Origin: Betaproteobacteria bacterium
GTDB taxonomy: Bacteria > Pseudomonadota > Gammaproteobacteria > Burkholderiales > Casimicrobiaceae
Length of the DNA: 64,000 bases
Reading direction: 5' to 3'
Assembly (NCBI GenBank): GCA_016717855.1
Contig: JADKEV010000025.1
Span: 1-64,000 of the forward strand
Position 1 is the first letter of the stretch. The number at the start of each line of letters is the position of its first letter. Below the pieces are notes generated by a model, which was given only the letters and a program-made list of their open reading frames with translations, ran no database searches and had not been told where the DNA came from. Position numbers and translations under genes: made by a program. Of this stretch, positions 53,849-62,525 are shown in pieces.

Positions 53849-55198
53849 GTGCCCGTGTCGCGCGCAGCGAGAGTCCTGTTCCTGGCCGCCGCCCTGCTGC
53901 TGGACGGCTGCGCGGCGCTCGATCCCCACAACATCCTGACGCGCAACATGCGCACCGCCACCCCGGAGTTCCGGGTCGACGTGCTGGGCGCGTGGGGCCG
54001 CGCCGCCGCCTTCGACTACGTATGGGACACGATCAACCGGCGTTACGTCGATCCCGGCTTCAATGGCGTCGACTGGGTGGCGGTCGGCGCCCGCTACCGG
54101 CCCCGGGCGCTCGACGCCGCCGATGACGATGTCTTCTGGGACACGCTCGACCGGATGGCGGGTGAGTTGCGGGATTCGCATACCCGTGTCGAGTCGCCGG
54201 CGTTCGTCGCGCTGCGGCGCCGGCAGGAGGCCGTTTCGCCGGGCATCGCGATCAACCGGGTCGAGGGCAGGATAGTCGTGACCGGCGTCGCGCCGGATTC
54301 CGACGCGCACTGGGCGGGCGTGCGCCCCGGAATGGAAGTCGCGCGCATCGGCGGGGTGCCCGCCGAGGAACGGTACGCCCGCGCGCTGGCCGCCGAGCGC
54401 GAGCAATCGACGCCCTGGACCAAGGAGCGGCGTGCCTTTCGCGCGTTGCTGCGGGGCGAGCCGGAGTCGAAGCTGGCGTTCGAATTCGTCCGGGGCGACG
54501 GCTCGACCATAGCCACGACGCTGGAGTGGAAAGTGGTCCGGGCCGGATCCAGCGCGAATTCGCGGAAGCTGCCATCGGGCTTCGGCTATATCCGCTTTTC
54601 CGATTTCTCCTGGGCGGTGCGCTCGCAGGTGCTCGCGGCGATCGCCGCGCACCGCGACCTGCCGGGGCTGATCATCGACCTGCGCAACAACGGCGGCGGG
54701 CTGGCCTGGATGGTCGAGGCCATCGCCGAGCGCCTGGTCCGCGGCAGGATCGACATGGGCACCATCGTCACCCGGACCGGGCAGCCGGTGACGCTGTTCG
54801 GGTATCCGCTGGCGGAGATGCAGCGCACGCTGAACGGCGCGCCGGATGCGTACGACAAGCCGGTCGTGCTGCTGGTCAACGGCGGCAGCGCCAGCGCCAG
54901 CGAGATGCTGGCCGGCGGGCTCCAGGACATCGGCCGCGTCAAGGTCGTTGGCCAGCGCAGTTGCGGCTGCCTGCTCGCCTACCTCGGCTACGCATCGGTG
55001 CCCGGCGGGGCCGAACTGGCGTACTCGGAAATCGGCATGATCTCGGCCAAGGGCCGCCGGATCGAGCGCGAAGGCGTGATCCCCGACATCGAAGTGCCGA
55101 TCACGCGGGAGGACCTGCGGGTGAACCGCGACCGCACGCTCGAGGTCGCGGAAGACCTGCTGCGCAAGATGACGGAGCGTCCCGCGACCAAGGGTTGA
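53849..55198 (+). CDS. S41-family peptidase-like lipoprotein
   Basis: The product has 449 residues with a GTG start at 53849 (another GTG at 53855). The leader VLFLAAALLLDGCAAL resembles a lipoprotein signal, though Asp before Gly-Cys is unusual. A PDZ-like domain (~140-200) has APDSDAHWAGVRPGMEVARIGG. The S41 core has GFGYIRFSDF, LIIDLRNNGGGLAWMVEAIA and the catalytic Ser in VNGGSASASEMLAGGL. The usual Lys ~25 residues later (GKG) seems replaced by Cys in GQRSCGCLLAYLG, so activity is uncertain or relies on another base. Location is probably the periplasmic face of a membrane. Confidence 0.75.
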   Translation: MPVSRAARVLFLAAALLLDGCAALDPHNILTRNMRTATPEFRVDVLGAWGRAAAFDYVWDTINRRYVDPGFNGVDWVAVGARYRPRALDAADDDVFWDTLDRMAGELRDSHTRVESPAFVALRRRQEAVSPGIAINRVEGRIVVTGVAPDSDAHWAGVRPGMEVARIGGVPAEERYARALAAEREQSTPWTKERRAFRALLRGEPESKLAFEFVRGDGSTIATTLEWKVVRAGSSANSRKLPSGFGYIRFSDFSWAVRSQVLAAIAAHRDLPGLIIDLRNNGGGLAWMVEAIAERLVRGRIDMGTIVTRTGQPVTLFGYPLAEMQRTLNGAPDAYDKPVVLLVNGGSASASEMLAGGLQDIGRVKVVGQRSCGCLLAYLGYASVPGGAELAYSEIGMISAKGRRIEREGVIPDIEVPITREDLRVNRDRTLEVAEDLLRKMTERPATKG

Positions 55199-55246
55199 CC
55201 CGAAGTTGCCGCAACCAGCAGATGTCCGTTCAAATTCGTAAAATAT

Positions 55247-55278
55247 CGTAGGATGGGTGGAGCGAAGCGATACCCATC
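55247..55278. repeat. Dispersed palindromic repeat (copy c)
   Basis: cgtaggatgggtggagcgaa followed by gcgatacccatc is the inverted match of 40416-40447 with one mismatch. It lies between the S41 gene and msrB. The ends can pair into a hairpin. Confidence 0.55.
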
Positions 55279-55338
55279 GATGGTGGGTCAAGCGCAGCAA
55301 CATCCAACATCGCTGAATCGCCTTGAAAGGAGCAAGCC

Positions 55339-55737
55339 ATGGACAAGATCAGCAAGACCCCCGCCGAGTGGAAAAAGCAACTGACCCGGATCCAGTACAA
55401 CGTCACCCGCGAGCACGGCACCGAGCGGGCTTTCACCGGCGAGAACTGGGACACCAAGAAGCCGGGCAAGTACAAGTGCGTGTGCTGCGGGCTGGACCTG
55501 TTCGACGCGAACACCAAGTTCGATTCCGGCACCGGCTGGCCTTCGTTCTGGGCGCCGGCGCAAGCCGACAACGTCGCCACCAAGGAGGACCGCGGCCTGT
55601 TCATGCGCCGCACCGAAGTCCTCTGCGCCCGCTGCGACGCGCACCTCGGCCACGTGTTCGACGACGGCCCCGATCCCACGGGCCTGCGCTACTGCATGAA
55701 CGGCGCGGCGCTGAAGTTCGAGGAAGAGAAGAAGTAA
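55339..55737 (+). CDS. msrB: Peptide-methionine (R)-S-oxide reductase
   Basis: The product has 132 residues. Zinc ligands are CVCC (47-50) and CARC (96-99), and SGTGWPSFW, HLGHVFDDGPDPTGLRYCMN carry the active site, with catalytic Cys119. It repairs R-methionine sulfoxide in proteins. A clear aaaggag site precedes the ATG. It is a single gene after a dispersed repeat. Confidence 0.93.
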   Translation: MDKISKTPAEWKKQLTRIQYNVTREHGTERAFTGENWDTKKPGKYKCVCCGLDLFDANTKFDSGTGWPSFWAPAQADNVATKEDRGLFMRRTEVLCARCDAHLGHVFDDGPDPTGLRYCMNGAALKFEEEKK

Positions 55738-55850
55738 CGCTTGAGCGGTGCCGTGGCTGCATCGACTGGCCGGAACGCGGGAACCGGCGAGGCGACAGTG
55801 CGGTCGCGATTTGAAGCAAGGGACTGAAGCACGCGGGAGCAGGGACAACG

Positions 55851-56990
55851 ATGCGCAATCCCCGGCGGTGGCGGAACATCGGACTGGGCTTTGCCGCAAG
55901 CGGGTTCGCGGCGATGGGTGTCCATTTCATGCTGCCCGCGGAGACCGTGCACAACACGCTGACGGGCGCCATCCTCTTCTGGCCCAATGCGCTCCTGTTC
56001 GGCGGGGCCGCCATCTTCACCACGGCAACGCGCGCAGGGCCGGGGGCAGGCATCATTGCCCGCTGGCGCGTCGATGCCGCCACCTGGCGCGCGTTCATCG
56101 AACTGAACGACCGGCTGCATTTGGCAACCGGCGAACCGGGCAATGAACTCTCCATCCGGTCCGAAGTACCACCTGAAGGCATCGAGGTGATCGTCGGCGA
56201 AACGGCGATCCGGATCGATCAAAGCATTCACTTGCTGCCGCGCAGAGGCACCCCGGAGATCACCCATGCCGCGCTGGAGATCGGCAGGCCGCGGCTGACG
56301 TATGTCGAGTTACGGCTCTATTACCCCGGCGGCGGACACGGCGCGTCCGGCGTGCCGCGTGCGCCATTGCGGACCGTGTTGCGGTTTCCGGTTGCCGCCG
56401 GCGCGGCGGGGGGGGGGGGGGGGGGGGCGACCGACCCGAAATCGAGCACGGCGGTGCCGCGGGAAGGGGATGGCGACATGGCGCGGCGCTGGGCGGTTGT
56501 TTGGGCTGTCTCGCCGTCCCACTACGGCCCGCCGGGCCGACGCCCGGGACGGCAGGCGGCTGTTTTTCTCGGCACCGCCATGGCTCGGTGTCATGACTCT
56601 GTTGTACGGTCTGTTCCAGATCAGGACTGGTCAACGGGACACGAAGGTCATTTATTCGCTGGCCGGTCGCCTGGCTTCCCGGTGGCTAGGACTGTAACGC
56701 TCACGTGTCTGCTTCCCCATCGCAGCGTTGCCATCTCGCAGGGCGCTTCGCTGCGCCTTGCGCCCGACGGGACGCCGCGCCATACGCTGCGCCCGCCGTT
56801 TGAGCGTTACAGTCCACAGGGCGATCGCCGGACCATTGCGCGTCAGCAGTTCAGCCGCCGCCCTGCCGCTGCGCGTCCAGTTCCGCCTGGACCCACAGCC
56901 AGTCTTCTTCCAGCGTCGCGATCCGGCTCGCTATCTTCGCCCTGGCGCTTGACGCGATCCTGCAGCGATCCCTTGTTGGCCTCGTCGTAG
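55851..56990 (+). CDS. Hypothetical membrane protein; 3' end uncertain because of a poly-G run
   Basis: The first ~187 residues look real. They start MRNPRRWRNIGLGFAASGFAAMGVHFML, contain two membrane helices (about 11-29 and 38-56, ALLFGGAAIFTT), and then a soluble domain (WRVDAATWRAFIELNDRLHLATGEPGNELSIRSEVPPEGIEVIVGETAIRIDQ..LTYVELRLYYPGGGHGA). At 56408 the frame enters 20 consecutive G and later codons have no sensible composition, running into the end of the opposing ABC-F gene. The true end is probably shortly after 56400, or the run hides a frameshift. No family recognised. Confidence 0.4.
   Translation: MRNPRRWRNIGLGFAASGFAAMGVHFMLPAETVHNTLTGAILFWPNALLFGGAAIFTTATRAGPGAGIIARWRVDAATWRAFIELNDRLHLATGEPGNELSIRSEVPPEGIEVIVGETAIRIDQSIHLLPRRGTPEITHAALEIGRPRLTYVELRLYYPGGGHGASGVPRAPLRTVLRFPVAAGAAGGGGGGATDPKSSTAVPREGDGDMARRWAVVWAVSPSHYGPPGRRPGRQAAVFLGTAMARCHDSVVRSVPDQDWSTGHEGHLFAGRSPGFPVARTVTLTCLLPHRSVAISQGASLRLAPDGTPRHTLRPPFERYSPQGDRRTIARQQFSRRPAAARPVPPGPTASLLPASRSGSLSSPWRLTRSCSDPLLASS
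56408..56427 (+). repeat. Homopolymer run of 20 G
   Basis: Twenty consecutive G follow gcgcggc. The run sits inside an open frame and separates protein-like from non-protein-like sequence. Runs this long are rare in bacterial chromosomes and often misread. Confidence 0.9.
56689..56815. repeat. 127-bp unit bounded by perfect 15-bp inverted repeats
   Basis: ggactgtaacgctca (56689-56703) pairs exactly with tgagcgttacagtcc (56801-56815). The 97 bases between are GC-rich and partly self-complementary (gcagggcgcttcgctgcgcc). It has no gene and no obvious target duplication. It could be a small non-autonomous element or a terminator structure after the ABC-F gene. Confidence 0.5.
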
Positions 56991-58787
56991 GCTTCGGCCG
57001 CGGCCAGCCAGGTCTCGATCTCCGACTTTTCCCGCTGCAGCGGCGCGAGCTCGCGCTCGATCCCGGCCAGCCGCTTTTCCAGCGGCTTGCGTGCAGCGGC
57101 CAGGCGCTGGCGTGCTTCCGCCTCGCTGCGCTTCTGCGCCTTGCGATCGACGGGCGCTGCGGCACCCGCGGCCGCGTCGGTGGCCTGCCCGTCGCCGCTC
57201 GCATCCAGCCGCCGCCGCGCCAGCACCCAGTCGCGGTAGTCGTCGAGGTCGCCGTCGAACGGGGCGAGGCCGCCATTGGCGACCAGCCAGAGCTGGTCGA
57301 CCGACGCGCGCAACAAGTGCCGGTCGTGGGCGATGACGACCAGCGCGCCTTCGAACTCGAGCAGCGCTTCGGTCAGCGCCTCGCGCATCTCGATGTCCAG
57401 GTGATTGGTCGGCTCGTCGAGCAACAGCAGGTTCGGCTTCTGGTAGACGATCAGCGCCAGTGCGAGGCGCGCCTTTTCGCCGCCGGAGAACGGCTCGATC
57501 GCGCTCTCTGCCTGCCGTCCGCGAAAATCGAAGCCGCCCAGGAAGTTGCGCAACTCCTGCTCGCGCACGGTGGGGTCGATGCGCTTCAAGTGCCACAGCG
57601 GAGAATGCTCCAGCCGCAGCTGCTCGACCTGGTGCTGGGCGAAGTAGCCGATCGCCAGGCCCTGGCCCGTGTGCATCTCGCCGGAGATCGGCTGCAGTTC
57701 GCCGCAGAGGAGCTTGAGCAGCGTCGACTTGCCCGCGCCGTTGGGTCCCAGCAGGCCGATGCGCTCGCCCGGGCAGCAGTGACCATTCGAGGTCGCGCAG
57801 CACGGCCTTGCCGTCGTAGCCGATGGTCACGTCCTCCAGCCGGATCAGCTGCCGGGGCGCGCGGTCGGGCGCCGAAAACGAGAAGGAGAACGGGGTGTCG
57901 ATGTGCGCCTTGGCGACGACTTCCATCTTTTCCAGCATCTTCAGCCGGCTCTGCGCCTGCTTGGCCTTGGTCGCCTTGGCGCGGAAGCGGTCGACGAACG
58001 ACTGCAGGTGCGCGATCCGCTTCTGCTGCCGCGCGTATGTCGTCTGCTGCAGCGCGAGCTGTTCGGCGCGCTGGACTTCGAACTGCGCGTAGTTGCCGGT
58101 GTACACGCGCAGCCGGTGGTCCTCGAAGTGCGCGATCGCATCGACCGTCGCGTCGAGGAAGTCGCGGTCATGGGTGATCAGGAGCAGCGTGCCCGGATAC
58201 TTCTTGAGCCAGTCCTCCAGCCACAGCACCGCGTCCAGGTCCAGGTGGTTGGTCGGCTCGTCGAGCAACAGCAGGTCGGAGCGGCACATCAGCGCCTGCG
58301 CGAGATTCAGGCGCATCCGCCAGCCGCCGGAGAACTCGGCGACCGGGCGCGCGTGCTGGTCCGCGACGAAGCCCAGGCCGTGCAGCAGCGCCGCGGCCCG
58401 GGCGGCGGCGGCGTGGCCGCCGATCGTGGTGTAGCGTTCGTGCAACTCGCCCAGCAGCTCGCCGGGCGTCGCATGGTCGGCTTCAGCGGCGGCCAGCGCG
58501 GCCTCGACCGCGCGCAATTCGGCGTCGCCGTCGAGCACGTAATCCAGCGCCGAGCGGGTGACCGCAGGCGTGTCCTGCGCGACGTGCGCGATCACCCAGC
58601 GCGGGGGCAGGTCGATGTCGCCCGAGTCGGGCCCGAACTCGCGCCGCAGCAGCGAGAACAGGCTGGACTTGCCGCAGCCGTTGGCGCCGACCAGCCCGAG
58701 CTTGTGGCCGGGGAACACGGTCAGCGCGGCCTGCTCCAGCAGCACCTTGTGGCCGCGGCGCAGGGTCAGGTTGGCGATACGCAACAT
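56851..58787 (-). CDS. yheS: ABC-F family ATPase (YheS-type), interrupted by two single-base frameshifts
   Basis: The N-terminal two thirds read MLRIANLTLRRGHKVLLEQAALTVFPG, Walker A GANGCGKSS, FSGGWRMRLNLAQALMCRSDLLLLDEPTNHLDLDAVLWLEDWLKKY, and the linker VQRAEQLALQQTTYARQQKRIAHLQSFVDRFRAKATKAKQAQSR. At ~57764-57775 an extra C in CCC shifts the frame; after it come PGERIGLLGPNGAGKST and SGGEKARLALALIVYQKPNLLLLDEPTNHLDIEMREAL. Near 56948-56953 an extra G shifts it again; the true tail is KIASRIATLEEDWLWVQAELDAQRQGGG. Corrected, it is ~645 residues like YheS. Such proteins act on ribosomes. It lies 21 bp after the exonuclease III gene. Confidence 0.8.
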
Positions 58788-58808
58788 GGGGATTTCCGGA
58801 CGCCGCGC

Positions 58809-59588
58809 TCAGAGCACGTAGTCGTAGTCGACGATCAGCGGGGCATGGTCGCTGAAGCGCTCGTCCTTGTAGATGGCCGAGGTGCGGGCGGTGGCCGCGA
58901 GCCCCGGGGTGGCGATGTGATAGTCGATGCGCCAGCCGACGTTCTTGTCCCAGGCCCGGCCGCGGTTGCTCCACCACGTGTACTGCTCGGGCCGCGGGTC
59001 GAGCTTCCTGAATACGTCGACGTAACCCAGCTTGTCGAAGGCGTGCGTCAGCCACGCCCGTTCCTCGGGCAGAAAACCGGAGTTCTTCTGGTTGCTGCGC
59101 CAATTCTTCAGGTCGATGGGCTGGTGGGCGATGTTCCAGTCGCCGCAAAGCAGGACTTCGCGCCTGGCGCGCTTGAGCTTCTTCAGGTGGGGCAGGAAGG
59201 CTTCCAGGAAGCGGAACTTCGCCGCCTGCCGCTCCGGGCCGCTGGAGCCCGACGGCTGGTAGAGGCTGATGATGGACAGGTTGCCGAAATCGGCCTGCAG
59301 GTAGCGGCCTTCGCCATCGAACTCCTTGTGGCCAAAACCCTGCCTGACCTTGTCCGGGGCGCGCCGGACATAGAGGCCGACGCCGCTGTAGCCCTTTTTC
59401 TGCGCCGGATGGAAGAACGACACCGCGCCCTGGGGCGCGCGCAGTGAATCGGGGATGTCGTCATGGCCGGCCTTGAGTTCCTGGACGCACAGGACGTCCC
59501 AGGGCCCGGCGGCCTTTTCCAGCCAGCGCGACAGCCCCTTTCTTTCGGCGGACCGGATGCCGTTGACGTTGAGTGAAATGACCCGCAT
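58809..59588 (-). CDS. xth: Exodeoxyribonuclease III
   Basis: The product has 259 residues. It removes damaged 3' ends and cuts at abasic sites. Motifs are MRVISLNVNGIRSAERKGLSRWLE, LCVQELKAG (metal Glu), GYSGVGLYVRR, SLYQPSG, LLCGDWNIAHQPIDLKNW, WRIDYHIAT and the final SDHAPLIVDYDY with catalytic Asp-His. The ATG at 59588 gives the conserved N-terminus. It is divergent from pyrE with 113 bp between, which should hold both promoters. Confidence 0.92.
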   Translation of the reverse strand: MRVISLNVNGIRSAERKGLSRWLEKAAGPWDVLCVQELKAGHDDIPDSLRAPQGAVSFFHPAQKKGYSGVGLYVRRAPDKVRQGFGHKEFDGEGRYLQADFGNLSIISLYQPSGSSGPERQAAKFRFLEAFLPHLKKLKRARREVLLCGDWNIAHQPIDLKNWRSNQKNSGFLPEERAWLTHAFDKLGYVDVFRKLDPRPEQYTWWSNRGRAWDKNVGWRIDYHIATPGLAATARTSAIYKDERFSDHAPLIVDYDYVL

Positions 59589-59701
59589 CGGGCGCTCAAC
59601 AAAAAATGGAAGGCGCGAGGGTACCACGAAGGCAAATCGGGCTTCCCCGGAAAATGCCAAAGTCATAGGCGAAATCCGCGCGACACGCTACAATTTCCGG
59701 C

Positions 59702-60355
59702 ATGAACGCTTCCCTCCCCGATTTCCGGCAGGCTTTCCTGGACTTCTCCCTGGCGCAGGGCGTCCTGAAATTCGGCTCGTTCACGACCAAGTCCGGGCGC
59801 AACACGCCGTACTTCTTCAACTCGGGCCTGTTCAACGACGGCGAATCGCTGCGCCGCCTGGGTGAGTTCTACGCGGACGCGTACCTGGCGAGCGGCGTTC
59901 CCTGCGACCAATTGTTCGGACCGGCGTACAAGGGCATTCCGCTGGTCGCGGCGACCGCCGTCGCGCTGGCCGGCCGGGGACACAATCTTCCGTACAGCTT
60001 CAACCGCAAGGAAGCCAAGGATCACGGCGAGGGCGGGACGATCGTCGGCGCGGCGCTCAAGGGCCGGGTGCTGATCATCGACGACGTGATCACCGACGGC
60101 GGCGCCAAGCGCGAAGCGATCGACCTGATCAAGGCGCATGGGGCGGCGCCCGCGGCCATCCTGATCGCGCTCGACCGCCAGGAGAAGGGCCGCGGCGAGC
60201 AGTCGCCGGTGCAGGAGATCGAACGGGAGTACGGGATCCGGGTCGTCGCCATCGCGGGGCTCGACGACTTGTTCACGTTCATGCGCGGCCGGCCGGACCT
60301 GGCCGAGCATCTGCCCAGGATCGCGGCCTACCGGGAGGCGTATGGGGTGCGCTAG
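59702..60355 (+). CDS. pyrE: Orotate phosphoribosyltransferase
   Basis: The product has 217 residues. It makes OMP from orotate and PRPP in pyrimidine synthesis. FGSFTTKSGRNTPYFFNSGLFNDG, GPAYKGIPLVAATAVAL, YSFNRKEAKDHGEGGTIVG and the PRPP loop VLIIDDVITDGGAKREAIDLI are all present. The next gene starts within its last codons (ATG at 60342), so they are coupled. Confidence 0.95.
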   Translation: MNASLPDFRQAFLDFSLAQGVLKFGSFTTKSGRNTPYFFNSGLFNDGESLRRLGEFYADAYLASGVPCDQLFGPAYKGIPLVAATAVALAGRGHNLPYSFNRKEAKDHGEGGTIVGAALKGRVLIIDDVITDGGAKREAIDLIKAHGAAPAAILIALDRQEKGRGEQSPVQEIEREYGIRVVAIAGLDDLFTFMRGRPDLAEHLPRIAAYREAYGVR

Positions 60356-60989
60356 GCTGCTGCCGCCGGCTTTGCTCTCGCTCGCGGCCGCGCTGGCCGC
60401 GATGTCCCATGCGGTGGCCGATACATACAAGTGGATCGACGACAAGGGCAACGTGCAATACACCGACAGGCTCCCGCCGGACCTGGGTCGCGGCATGACC
60501 GAACTCAACAAGCAGGGAATGACCAGGAAGGTCACCGAGCCGGCGCCGACGGCGGAGCAGCGCAAGGCGAAGGAAGACGCACTGGAGCAGGAGCGCCAGA
60601 CCGAACGGGCCAGGCGATACAAGCGGTATCAGGACGATGCGCTGCTTTCCTCATACGCCTCCGAGAACGACATCGATCTCGCCCGGCGCCGCAACCTGGC
60701 GCTGGTCGGCGCCGGCATCAACAGCGCCGAGGCGCGAATCAAGGCGCTGGAGAAGCGCCGGATCTACCTGCAGCGTGAAACCCTGTTCTACGAAAAGAAG
60801 CCGGTTCCGGAAAAGCTCAAACGCGAACTGGCGAGCGTCGTCGCCGAGATACCGAAGCAGCATGCGTTGATCCAGGAAAAGAACCAGGAGGCGCTGGAGG
60901 TGATCAACCGGTACGAGCAACAGAAGGCGCGGTTCCGCGAACTGAAGGCGCAAATGGTGCGCGAGGCACTGGCGGTCAAGCGGCAGTAA
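60342..60989 (+). CDS. DUF4124-domain exported protein
   Basis: The product has 215 residues. The signal peptide MGCARLLPPALLSLAAALAAMSHAVA is followed by the DUF4124 core DTYKWIDDKGNVQYTDRLPPDLGRG. The rest is a long, charged, mostly helical region (RKAKEDALEQERQTERARRYKRYQDDALL, ARIKALEKRRIYLQRETLFYEKKPVPEKLKRELASV) likely to form a coiled coil. DUF4124 proteins are common and uncharacterised in betaproteobacteria, probably periplasmic. It overlaps pyrE by 14 bases and has a gggagg site. Confidence 0.8.
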   Translation: MGCARLLPPALLSLAAALAAMSHAVADTYKWIDDKGNVQYTDRLPPDLGRGMTELNKQGMTRKVTEPAPTAEQRKAKEDALEQERQTERARRYKRYQDDALLSSYASENDIDLARRRNLALVGAGINSAEARIKALEKRRIYLQRETLFYEKKPVPEKLKRELASVVAEIPKQHALIQEKNQEALEVINRYEQQKARFRELKAQMVREALAVKRQ

Positions 60990-61018
60990 CGGTAAGGTCG
61001 CGACGCGATCGCGGGAAG

Positions 61019-62525
61019 TCAGCCGCCCAGCTTCTTCCGCAGCAACTCGTTGACCTGTGCCGGATTGGCCTTGCCCCGGGTCGCCTTCATGACCTGGCCG
61101 ACCAGCGAGTTGAACGCCTTCTCCTTGCCGGCCTTGAAGTCGGCGACCTGCTGCGCGTTGGCGGCCAGGACTTCGTCGACGATCTTTCTCGATGGCGCCG
61201 GCGTCGGAGATTTGCTGCAGTCCGCGGGCGGCGACGATCGCCGCCGGATCGGAGCCGTTTTCACCGGCCCACATCGCGGCGAAGACTTCCTTGGCCAGCT
61301 TGTTGCTGAGCGTCCCACCCAGGGTCAGGACCAGCAACCGGGCGAGGCCGGCGGGCGGGACGGGGCAAGCGGCTATCCCGACGTTCGCCGCATTGAGCGC
61401 GGCCGAGAGTTCGCCGGAAATCCAGTTCGATGCGGCTTTGGCGACGCCGGCCAGCGGCGACGCGGCGGGGTCGCCGCTTCCCGGGATTGTGCTCAGCGCA
61501 GCGGCGGCAAGGCGCGCGACTTCCTCGAAGTAGCCGCCGGTCGCGCGCGAGGCCGTCAGCAGTCGCGCGTCATAGGCCGAGAGCGAGTACTGACTCATGA
61601 AGCGCGCCTTCTGCGCTTCCTGTGTCTCCGGCATCGCGCTCCTGACGCGCTCGATCCATGCGTCGTCGATGACCAGCGGCGGCAGGTCCGGATCCGGGAA
61701 GTAGCGATAGTCCATCGCGTCTTCCTTGCTGCGCATGGGCCGCGTCTCGTCCTTGTCCGGGTCGTAGAGCCGCGTTTCCTGCACGACGCGGCCGCCGTCC
61801 TCGATCAGTTCGATCTGCCTTCTTACTTCGTACTCGATCGCCTTCTCCATGAACCGGAAGCTGTTGAGGTTCTTGATCTCGCAACGCGTGCCGTATTCCT
61901 TCTGCCCCGCTGGGCGCACCGACACGTTGGCGTCGCAGCGGAACGAGCCTTCCTGCATGTTGCCGTCGCAGATGCCGTGCCACTGGACGAGTTCGTGCAA
62001 TTGCTTCGCATACGCGATCGCTTCGTCGGCCGAGCGCAGGTCGGGCTCCGACACGATCTCCAGCAGCGGCGTTCCGGCCCGGTTCAGGTCGATGCCGGTC
62101 ATCCCGTGATAATCCTCGTGCAGCGACTTGCCGGCGTCCTCCTCGAGGTGGGCGCGGGTCAGCCGGACGACCTTCTCGACCGCCTGGTCGCCCTGGCCGA
62201 CGTGGATCGTCAGCGTGCCGCCCTGGACCACCGGAATCTCGTACTGGCTGATCTGGTAGCCCTTGGGCAGGTCCGGATAGAAGTAATTCTTGCGCGCGAA
62301 GACCGACTGGCGGTTGATGATCGCCCCGACCGCCAGTCCGAAGCGGATTGCGCGCTCGACGGCGCCCTTGTTCGGCACCGGCAGCACGCCGGGGAGCGCC
62401 AGGTCGACCGCCGAGGCCTGGGTGTTGGGCGCGGCGCCGAACGCTGTGGAGGCGCCGGAGAAGATCTTGGAGACGGTGGAGAGCTGGGCGTGGGTTTCCA
62501 GGCCTATTACGACTTCCCATTTCAT
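61019..62525 (-). CDS. gatB: Aspartyl/glutamyl-tRNA amidotransferase subunit B, with one frameshift
   Basis: GatB binds mis-acylated Asp-tRNA(Asn) or Glu-tRNA(Gln) and activates it for amidation by GatA. MKWEVVIGLETHAQLSTVSKIFSG, FYPDLPKGYQISQYEIPVVQGG, LTRAHLEEDAGKSLHEDY, IDLNRAGTPLLEIVSEPDLRSADEA and NLNSFRFMEKAIEYE are classic. At 61184-61186 (AAA on the coding strand, expected AA) the frame shifts. The proper C-terminus, KIVDEVLAANAQQVADFKAGKEKAFNSLVGQVMKATRGKANPAQVNELLRKKLGG, continues in the next frame to the stop at 61019. Since the gene is needed for translation in such species, a sequence error is likely. It overlaps gatA by ATGA. Confidence 0.9.
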
